A DNA stretch of 35,527 bases from Actinomycetota bacterium (GTDB lineage: Bacteria > Actinomycetota > Acidimicrobiia > Acidimicrobiales > Ilumatobacteraceae). The stretch lies in NCBI GenBank assembly GCA_030685215.1, contig JAUXQB010000053.1:1-35527 (forward strand), read 5' to 3'. The notes beneath the pieces are model-generated. The model saw only the letters and a list, made by a program, of their open reading frames with translations. It did no database searches and was not told where the DNA came from. Positions 16,372-22,316 of the stretch are shown here, in pieces (position 1 is the first letter of the stretch; each line of letters begins with the position of its first letter). The translations under genes and the position numbers were made by a program.

Positions 16372-17972
16372 CCCGGTGTGCCGAGGCAGTAGACGTAGCC
16401 GGCGCGAGTGCCCACGTAGATGCGGCCCTCCCACACGACCGGCGTGCTCTCGATGTTGGCATCGAGCGTGACCGACCACAGCTCGGTGGGCGCCGTGCGC
16501 GGCGACGACACGTCGTAGGCGTGCACGGTGCCGTTGCCATCGGCCTGGATGAGCACACCGTCGACCACCGACGGCGAGCTGAGCACCGGCGCGGCGACAC
16601 TGAGCTTCCACAGGATCTCGCCCGTCGTGCGGTCGACGCCGTACACCTTGCCCGGCTTCGTGTTCCAGATGACCACGTCGTCGAGCACGATCGGCGCGGC
16701 CCACGTGCCGCTGCCCTCGCCGTTGTTCACGTCGATGCTCCACACCACCGGGTCGTCCGGGTTGCGCGGGTCGAGCTTCAGCAGTTGACCCGTGGCCTGG
16801 GCGCGCGAGTTGTTGCGATCCACCTCGGCACCCACGAACAGGAAGCCTTCGTCGTCGGGCACGATGGTGGCGTCGCTGTCGTCGCCGGTCCAGAAGCGGA
16901 ACGTGCGCTGCACGTCGCCCTGACCGGTGCGCAACGACGAGATGTCCCAGCCCTGCACCAATCCACCCGACGAGTTCAGCCACGCGGTGTCGCCACTGAC
17001 GGCCACCGAGGCCTCCAGGCTGACGCGGTTCGGATCCTTCGAACCGAGGTCGTCGATCAGCTGCTGGTCCCAGCCCGGCACACGGAACGTGAGTGCCGGG
17101 TCGACGGTGACGGTGCCGTCGGCGGCATATCCGCGGTTGAGCTTGATGCCGTAGAACCAGCTGTTCTCGCCGCCCTCGAGGAGGTGGTCGTTGAGCACCA
17201 GCGGCGCGGCGTCCCAGTCGTCGTTGTGCTTGCGATCGTCGGTGCGACCGTTGATCTTCCACAGCTCGCGCGGCTCGGAGCCGTCGAATGCGATGACGCG
17301 CAGGTAGTTGTCGCGCGAGCCGACGTAGACGAGCGGGAACCCGTCGGGGTCGACGGTGACGTTGCCCTTCGCGAGGTCGCCGGTCTCGAAGGGCGGGATG
17401 ATGTCGAGCCCGGTGGCGGCGTCGACGAAGTGCACCTTCCAGTCGTACGCACCGAACACCACCCAGGTGCGGCCGTCGCGCTCGAACACCGCGGGTTGAC
17501 CGGTCCAGCCGGTGCCGCACCAGATGCGCACGTTGCCGTACTCGCTGCTCTCGCCGCACATCGGGTTGCCCTTGCCCGGGTACTGCCACAGCACCTGCGG
17601 CTGCGACCTGGGCACCGGGCCACTGCCGTAGTAGCTGCGCGTGGGGTTGCCGCGGAAGGTGAGCACGCCCGGCACGTCGGTGCTGTACGGCCGTCCGAAC
17701 GACTCGGGGTCGACCAGCACGTCGGTGCGCGCGACGAAGGGCGCGGCGGTCGTGGTGGTGCTGCCGGCAGGTGCGGTGGGCGCGGGGCTGCTGGCGTCGG
17801 TGCCCTCGGTGTTGGCGGCGGTGGTGTCGCTGCCGTTCACCTCGCCGACGGGCGACATGCGCTCGGTGGTCTCGTCGTCGCTCGACGCGAGATCGAAGAG
17901 CAACCCGACGAGCAGCGCGACCACGGCGACGGCGGCCACGAACACCGTGCCGCGGCGAGCGAAGTAGCTCAC
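16368..17972 (-). CDS. Membrane-anchored PQQ-like beta-propeller protein in the mft operon
   Basis: 534 aa from GTG. Residues 9-27 are an uncleaved-looking signal anchor (VFVAAVAVVALLVGLLF). Residues 45-85 are a Thr/Ala/Ser linker. Residues 90-534 are WD/PQQ-type blades rich in YVGxxxxYxY-like strands (e.g. TPVVWEGRIYVGTRAGYVYC, VVFGAYDWKVHFVDAATG), so the propeller lies outside the membrane. Cysteines occur in MCGESSEYGNVRIWCG and near the C-terminus. No dehydrogenase active-site motif was recognised. Its GTG overlaps the tetR stop (GTGA) and its stop overlaps the mftE start (ATGA), so it is translated as part of the TetR-mftEF unit. A role in binding or reoxidising mycofactocin, or as a BamB-like scaffold, is inference. 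Confidence 0.82.
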   Translation of the reverse strand: MSYFARRGTVFVAAVAVVALLVGLLFDLASSDDETTERMSPVGEVNGSDTTAANTEGTDASSPAPTAPAGSTTTTAAPFVARTDVLVDPESFGRPYSTDVPGVLTFRGNPTRSYYGSGPVPRSQPQVLWQYPGKGNPMCGESSEYGNVRIWCGTGWTGQPAVFERDGRTWVVFGAYDWKVHFVDAATGLDIIPPFETGDLAKGNVTVDPDGFPLVYVGSRDNYLRVIAFDGSEPRELWKINGRTDDRKHNDDWDAAPLVLNDHLLEGGENSWFYGIKLNRGYAADGTVTVDPALTFRVPGWDQQLIDDLGSKDPNRVSLEASVAVSGDTAWLNSSGGLVQGWDISSLRTGQGDVQRTFRFWTGDDSDATIVPDDEGFLFVGAEVDRNNSRAQATGQLLKLDPRNPDDPVVWSIDVNNGEGSGTWAAPIVLDDVVIWNTKPGKVYGVDRTTGEILWKLSVAAPVLSSPSVVDGVLIQADGNGTVHAYDVSSPRTAPTELWSVTLDANIESTPVVWEGRIYVGTRAGYVYCLGTPG

Positions 17973-18562
17973 GCGGCCAACCCCTGCATCACCGCGAACG
18001 TGGCGTCGTCGAACACGCGCTTCCAGTCGACCGGCGTGTCGGTGACGTGCTTCAACTCCAGGCTGATGACGCCGTGGCACGTGCTCCACACGATGGCAGC
18101 CGCGTGCATCGCCTCCATGCGGCGCAGCTGCCCGGCGTCCATCGCTCGCTGCAGTCGCTCGGCGAGCAGCACGAGCGTGCCCATCGCGGTGTCGAGCGCG
18201 GCGGGCGACGGCTCGTAGTCGGCCACCACCCGGTCGAACATCACGGCGTAGAGCGTGGGGTGCGCGACCGCGAACTCGCGGTAGGCGGTGCCGCAGCGGC
18301 TGAGGTCGAGCATCGGGTCGTCGGTCTCGTCGATGCTGCGCATGCCCTCGCCGAGCAGCTCGAAGCCCTGCACGAACAGCTGCTCGACCACGCCGTCCTT
18401 GCCGCCGAAACGGGAGTACACGTTCATCGTGCTCACCCCGGCGTCGGCCGCGATGCGGCGCACGGTGAGCGCGGCCGGACCCTCCAGCGCGAGCAGCCGG
18501 TCGGCCGCGTGCAACAACGCCACGCCCACCTCGTCGAGGCTGTTGGCGGTGGCGGCGCTCAC
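17969..18562 (-). CDS. TetR/AcrR family transcriptional regulator with WHG-type C-terminal domain
   Basis: 197 aa from GTG. The N-terminal helix-turn-helix is at about residues 27-60 (LTVRRIAADAGVSTMNVYSRFGGKDGVVEQLF). The C-terminal ligand domain includes WSTCHGVISLEL, the W-x3-HG signature of WHG-type TetR proteins. These usually repress their own operon and release on binding a small ligand. It does not look like MftR, the known mycofactocin-cluster TetR regulator. As the first gene of an overlapping operon with the propeller, mftE and mftF, it is the probable regulator of that unit. The GTG is supported by TAGGTT ending 6 nt upstream. Confidence 0.9.
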   Translation of the reverse strand: MSAATANSLDEVGVALLHAADRLLALEGPAALTVRRIAADAGVSTMNVYSRFGGKDGVVEQLFVQGFELLGEGMRSIDETDDPMLDLSRCGTAYREFAVAHPTLYAVMFDRVVADYEPSPAALDTAMGTLVLLAERLQRAMDAGQLRRMEAMHAAAIVWSTCHGVISLELKHVTDTPVDWKRVFDDATFAVMQGLAA

Positions 18563-18568
18563 ACGCCC

Positions 18569-18574
18569 AACCTA
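18569..18574 (-). promoter_or_regulatory. -10 box of the tetR-propeller-mftE-mftF operon
   Basis: TAGGTT on the minus strand ends 6 nt before the GTG of tetR. The same hexamer precedes the LAL gene. There is no Shine-Dalgarno sequence, so the transcript is probably leaderless. All four genes overlap or abut, so this may be the only promoter. Confidence 0.5.
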
Positions 18575-18634
18575 GCCGTCGGCCAACGCGCCACCCCGAA
18601 CCCCGTCCGAGGGTTTGCTCCAGACGAGGGGCAT

Positions 18635-18693
18635 CCGAGGCTTTCCTCGGGCACACCACGTACGTGAGCCTCGGGTTGGACGAGAGCCTCGGG
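18635..18693. other. Intergenic hairpin, 10-bp palindrome and CCTCGGG repeats between fixA and tetR
   Basis: The 140-nt gap between fixA and tetR holds a perfect 6-bp stem CCGAGG-CTTT-CCTCGG (18635-18650) that could end fix transcription. It also holds the palindrome CACGTACGTG (18657-18666) and direct repeats GAGCCTCGGG at 18666-18675 and 18684-18693, with a third CCTCGGG at 18645. The palindrome is a candidate TetR operator but lies about 85 nt upstream of the tetR -10 box, so this is weak. Confidence 0.35.
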
Positions 18694-18702
18694 AGGGTGG
18701 GG

Positions 18703-19503
18703 TCAGAGGTAGCCCCACTCGTGGAGCGCGGCGGCGATGCGGGCCGCGGCGGCGGCGGGCTCGAGGGTCACCGTGTCGCCGCGGGCGGCCACCGCCGCGC
18801 CCGAGTCGGTGAGGGCTCGCAGGCGATCGAGCGGCGTGTCGCCGACCGGGGCCGCGAGCGCCCGAGCGCGCGGGCGGTAGGCGCGCACGACCGCGTCGTC
18901 GGCGTGCGCCGTGGCCGCCGGATGGACGGTTCGGACCTCTGCGTGCGCCGCCGTGCGCAATGCGCTCAACCCGGCGCGGCGGAGGTGAGCGGTGGCGCCT
19001 TCGACGCTCACGACCGCCGGCGGGGAGACGCCGAGCAGCTCGCGGCGACCGCCGTCGAGGCGACGAGTCGCCACCAGACCGTCGCCCTGCCAGTGCACGG
19101 CGATGATGCCAAGCGCCTGTTGCGCACCCAGCCTCGCGGCGAGGAACGCGGGCACGCTGCCGGTGCCGCGATCCAGCGAGTAGTCGCCGCACCACACCCA
19201 TCGGGCGTCGGGCACCGCCTCCGCGATCGCGTCGGCCACGTGTGCGCTGTGCATGGCGCCGTGCACCGGCACGTGCACCGCGTGCGTGGCTCCGCACGCG
19301 AGCGCCTCGCGCAGCACCTTCTCGGCCGCGGGTGGCCCGACGGTGACGGCGGTGACGGTGGTGCCCAGCGCGGCGGCCTGCACCAGCGCGAACTCGAGTG
19401 CCGAACGATCTGCCGGGCTGATGCCCGCGAAGCGCTCGTCGTGCGGTTCGCCGGGGTGGCTGACCCACTTCAGGCAGGCAACGACATCGGACGGCAGGCT
19501 CAT
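18703..19503 (-). CDS. fixA: Electron transfer flavoprotein beta subunit, FixA-type
   Basis: 266 aa. ETF-beta features: VACLKWVSHP opening strand, SALEFALVQAAALGTTVTAVTVGP, EALACGATHAVHV, and CGDYSLDRGTGSVPAFLAARLG, the nucleotide-binding segment. Together with FixB it holds FAD and passes electrons from dehydrogenases to FixC. It is the last gene of fixB-fixC-fixX-fixA, starting 10 nt after the fixX stop. It carries ALAAPVGDTPLDRLRALT near the C-terminus, the region where ETF-beta docks on partners. From memory, ETF subunits of a distinct 'mycofactocin-associated' class exist in databases; the neighbouring mftEF operon makes this protein a candidate, but I could not check. Confidence 0.88.
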   Translation of the reverse strand: MSLPSDVVACLKWVSHPGEPHDERFAGISPADRSALEFALVQAAALGTTVTAVTVGPPAAEKVLREALACGATHAVHVPVHGAMHSAHVADAIAEAVPDARWVWCGDYSLDRGTGSVPAFLAARLGAQQALGIIAVHWQGDGLVATRRLDGGRRELLGVSPPAVVSVEGATAHLRRAGLSALRTAAHAEVRTVHPAATAHADDAVVRAYRPRARALAAPVGDTPLDRLRALTDSGAAVAARGDTVTLEPAAAAARIAAALHEWGYL

Positions 19504-19513
19504 GTCGTGGCGC

Positions 19514-19864
19514 TCACGTACGCCGGAAGACGACACCATGGCCGCCCTCGGGGTAGTTCCAGCTGATCGCGCCTTCCTTGTTGCACACCAGGTAGCAGGT
19601 GCCGCACTCGAAGCACTGCTCGTGGTTGAACACGAGGCCGCCGTCGCTGGTGGGCACGAACAGGTTGGCCGGGCAGGCGACGATGCACTCGCGAGTGCTG
19701 CAGCCCTCGCACACGGAGCCGTCGACCACGATGTGCGCCTGGTGGTGGATGCGGAACTCGGCGGTGGCCATGCGCTCCTGGAACGAGAGGCCACCCCAGG
19801 CGGCGGGGGCGAGGATCTCGGCCGGGTGCGCGCTCACGTGCTCGGCGGGGTTGACGGTGCTCAT
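19514..19864 (-). CDS. fixX: Ferredoxin-like protein FixX
   Basis: 116 aa. Eight cysteines form two ferredoxin motifs: Cys52-x2-Cys55-x4-Cys60-x3-Cys64 (VCEGCSTRECIVACP) and Cys84-x2-Cys87-x2-Cys90-x3-Cys94 (CFECGTCYLVCNKEG). They are followed by the FixX hallmark SWNYPEGGHGVVFR. FixX is the iron-sulfur partner of FixC, equivalent to the C-terminal Fe-S domain of ETF-quinone oxidoreductase. The ~40-residue N-terminal extension before FRIHHQAHIVVDG is longer than in rhizobial FixX. The ATG overlaps the fixC stop (ATGA), which fixes the start and indicates translational coupling. Confidence 0.93.
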   Translation of the reverse strand: MSTVNPAEHVSAHPAEILAPAAWGGLSFQERMATAEFRIHHQAHIVVDGSVCEGCSTRECIVACPANLFVPTSDGGLVFNHEQCFECGTCYLVCNKEGAISWNYPEGGHGVVFRRT

Positions 19865-21174
19865 CCGAAGCTCCTGAACCCGGTCCAGCCGTCGCGCAAC
19901 AGGTCGCGCCGGCGCACGCCGGCACGCTTGCGCTCCTGCGCCAGGATGCGGCGCACTCCCGGCTTCGGATTCGGATTGTCGACTCGGAACATGCGCTCGA
20001 CGACGTTGGCCACCATCGTCGGGTAGAGGTGCTGCACGCGATCGCTGAGTACGAGCTCGGGCGCACGGCGCAGCTTGCGGTGGTCCTTCAGCACGAACGT
20101 GTCGCTGAGCCGGCGCTGGTAGTCGGCCAGCCCGGTGGCGGTGGTGTCGCCGCCGGCGATGGCCTCCACCGCGGTCTCGCCCGCGTACATGCCGCTGGCC
20201 ATCGCGAAGTTGACCCCCTCCAGCCAGATGCCGGCCGCGAGGCACAGCGCCGCAGCGTCGCCCGCGACGAGCATGCCGGCGGTGGTCATCTTCGGCATCA
20301 TCTTCAACCCGGCCTCGGGGATGAGGTGCGCGCTGTACTCCTTCAGCTCGCCGTCCTGCACCAACGGCGCGATGGCGGGGTGCTGCTTCAGGGCGGCGAT
20401 GATCTGCTCCGGCCGCTGCTGCTGGGCGCCGAGCTTGGTGATCTTCAGCACCACTCCGACCGCGATGGTCTCCAGGTTCGTGTAGATGAACCCGCCGCCG
20501 TTCACGCCACCGGTGGCACCGATGATCTCGATGTCGACGCCGTCGCGACCACGCACGCCGAAGCGCTCGTCGATGACCTCCTTCGGCAGCGCCAGGGTCT
20601 CCTTCACACCGAGGGTGAAGTGCTTGGCGTCGGTGTGCTCGTAGAGGCCGGCCTCCTTGGCGAGGAAGCTGTTGACGCCATCGCAGGCGATGACGACTCG
20701 CGCGGTGAGGTCGCCGTCGGGTCGGTCGGTGCGCACGCCGATGACCGCGCCCTGCGCGTCGCGGATGAGCCCGGTGACCGTGGTGCTGGTGATGATCTGC
20801 GCACCCGCGGCCTCGGCATGGCCGGCGAGCCAGTGGTCGAAGTCGGGCCGGTAGGCGGTGGCGCCGTTGTGCGGCGGCTTGCCCCACGCCTCGCTGCGGA
20901 AGTCGACGGTGAGCGCCTGTGTGTCGGTGAGCAGCATCGTGCTGCGCCGCGTGACCCAGCGCTGGACGGGCGCCTCCAGCCACCACTCGGGAATGAGCTG
21001 GTCGAGGATGCGCGGGTAGACCACACCGCCGTACATGTTCTTGCTGCCCGGGAACGGACCGCGCTCGAGCAGCACCACCGACAGGCCGGCGCGAGCCGCC
21101 ACCAATGCGGCGCACGCACCCGCCGGGCCGCCGCCGACGACGATCACGTCGACATCGGTGGTGCTGGCGCTCAT
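19861..21174 (-). CDS. fixC: FAD-dependent ETF-quinone oxidoreductase FixC
   Basis: 437 aa. The Rossmann FAD motif VIVVGGGPAGACAA is at residues 10-23. FPGSKNMYGGVVYPRIL is the FixC/ETF-QO signature, and AGMLVAGDAAALC (the GD motif binding the FAD ribityl) lies near residue 305. IWLEGVNFAMASGMYAGETAVEA matches the quinone-binding half. It accepts electrons from the FixAB flavoprotein and passes them with FixX to quinone, or to ferredoxin in bifurcating systems. Its start overlaps the fixB stop and its stop overlaps the fixX start, both as ATGA. Confidence 0.94.
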   Translation of the reverse strand: MSASTTDVDVIVVGGGPAGACAALVAARAGLSVVLLERGPFPGSKNMYGGVVYPRILDQLIPEWWLEAPVQRWVTRRSTMLLTDTQALTVDFRSEAWGKPPHNGATAYRPDFDHWLAGHAEAAGAQIITSTTVTGLIRDAQGAVIGVRTDRPDGDLTARVVIACDGVNSFLAKEAGLYEHTDAKHFTLGVKETLALPKEVIDERFGVRGRDGVDIEIIGATGGVNGGGFIYTNLETIAVGVVLKITKLGAQQQRPEQIIAALKQHPAIAPLVQDGELKEYSAHLIPEAGLKMMPKMTTAGMLVAGDAAALCLAAGIWLEGVNFAMASGMYAGETAVEAIAGGDTTATGLADYQRRLSDTFVLKDHRKLRRAPELVLSDRVQHLYPTMVANVVERMFRVDNPNPKPGVRRILAQERKRAGVRRRDLLRDGWTGFRSFG

Positions 21175-22091
21175 GTCGCGCCGCCCGCGAGTAGTGCCTC
21201 GAGTGCGTCGAGCGTCTCGTTCGCATCGGCCACGATGGCCAGGTCGGCCAGCTGCATCATCGGGCAGTGCTGGTCGGTGTTGACCGAGATGATGTGATCG
21301 GGGTTGCCCAGGCCGCTGGTGTGCTGCACCGCGCCGCTCACGCCGAACGCGAGGTAGAGCTGCGGGTTCACCACCACGCCGGTGGTGCCGATCTGGCGCT
21401 CGTGCGGCACCCACCCACGGTCGGTGATGACGCGGGTGGCGCCGGTGCTCGCGCCGAGCTGCGTGGCCACGCGGTCGAGCTGCGCGATGCGCTCGCGACC
21501 GTCGAGACCGGCGCCGCCGCCGACGATGCGCGGTGCTTCCGACAGGTCGATGGTGGCGGGGTCGGGCGGTTGCACCTCGAGCACGGTGGCATCGCGGTCG
21601 TGATGGTGCACGGCTGCCGGCACGTCGTGGTGCGCCCGTACCGCCGGCGCGCCCAGCGTGGGTTCGGGCGCCACGCCACGCACCCCGGGCTGCAGCGTGG
21701 CGACGAAGTGCTCGCTCGGGGTCACCGTGTGCAGCTCACGTCCGCCGTTGCGGGCGAGGTCGATGCGCTGCGACCCCACCTCGGTGGCGCCGGCATGGAG
21801 CGGCCGGTGCAGCAGCGCGGCGAGCCGCGGCGCGAGGTCGCGGCCGTCGGGCGAACCGGGCAGCACGATGGCGGGTTCGGCAGCCAGCAGCGGTGCGAGC
21901 CTGGCGGCCCACGCCGCGGGCTGGAACGCACCCAGCTCGACGGTGACGACATCGATGGCCACACCCTGTAGCTCGTCGATCGCGGCGGCGAGGCCGCTGC
22001 CGACGAGCACGGCGCGGCCGTGGCACTCGGCCACTGCTTCCGCTCCGCCTGCGGGCAGCTGCCCGTCGCGCACCACCACCACAGCGATCAT
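21171..22091 (-). CDS. fixB: Electron transfer flavoprotein alpha subunit, FixB-type
   Basis: 306 aa. The N-terminal half (IAVVVVRDGQLPAGGAEAVAEC) is the ETF alpha/beta fold domain. The C-terminal half is the FAD-binding domain with IVGGGAGLDGRERI, then QIGTTGVVVNPQLYLAFGVS, GAVQHTSGLGNPDHIISVN and FAD-contacting residues before ADLAIVADANETL. It is shorter than typical FixB (about 330-370 aa) but complete at both ends. It is the first gene of the fixBCXA operon. The ATG is preceded by TAATCT (22099-22104) ending 7 nt upstream, so a leaderless transcript is likely. The promoter lies next to the large inverted repeat. Confidence 0.92.
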   Translation of the reverse strand: MIAVVVVRDGQLPAGGAEAVAECHGRAVLVGSGLAAAIDELQGVAIDVVTVELGAFQPAAWAARLAPLLAAEPAIVLPGSPDGRDLAPRLAALLHRPLHAGATEVGSQRIDLARNGGRELHTVTPSEHFVATLQPGVRGVAPEPTLGAPAVRAHHDVPAAVHHHDRDATVLEVQPPDPATIDLSEAPRIVGGGAGLDGRERIAQLDRVATQLGASTGATRVITDRGWVPHERQIGTTGVVVNPQLYLAFGVSGAVQHTSGLGNPDHIISVNTDQHCPMMQLADLAIVADANETLDALEALLAGGAT

Positions 22092-22098
22092 CGGCTGC

Positions 22099-22104
22099 AG
22101 ATTA
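22099..22104 (-). promoter_or_regulatory. -10 box of the fixBCXA operon
   Basis: TAATCT on the minus strand ends 7 nt before the fixB ATG. It is the closest to TATAAT of the leaderless boxes. Its -35 region would fall inside the left arm of the inverted repeat at 22108-22146, so the element could affect fix expression. Confidence 0.5.
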
Positions 22105-22107
22105 GGC

Positions 22108-22266
22108 CCGCCACTGCCACCTCCCCCCATCCGCGTCGGTGCACTTCCGCTCGCATGCCGGGCGTCGGCGCACAGACGCGGCCCGCAGCGCCTGGCGTCT
22201 GTGTACTTCGGCTCGCATGCCGGTCGAAAGTGCACAGACGCGGATGGGGGGAGGTGGCAGTGGCGG
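22108..22266. repeat. 159-bp inverted-repeat element between divergent fixB and molybdoenzyme genes
   Basis: Left arm 22108-22146 and right arm 22228-22266 are 39 nt each and are reverse complements with one mismatch. The 81-nt centre contains a second inverted pair, GCACAGACGC (22170-22179) against GCGTCTGTGT (22195-22204), and a direct repeat CTCGCATGCCGG (22150-22161 and 22212-22223). A core close to GCGTCTGTGC therefore occurs four times in alternating orientation. This is the layout of a REPIN- or MITE-like element made of paired REP units. No target-site duplication is evident and there is no open reading frame of note inside. Confidence 0.85.
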
Positions 22267-22316
22267 CACCAGGGAAGGTGCTTGCCGGCAATCCGGCCAG
22301 CGAGTAGACCCAGCAC

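Noticed and set aside
18703-22091. Nitrogen-fixation role for the fix genes
   Set aside because: No nif genes are in the window. FixABCX-like sets also serve other electron-transfer pathways, and the mycofactocin neighbours suggest a different use.
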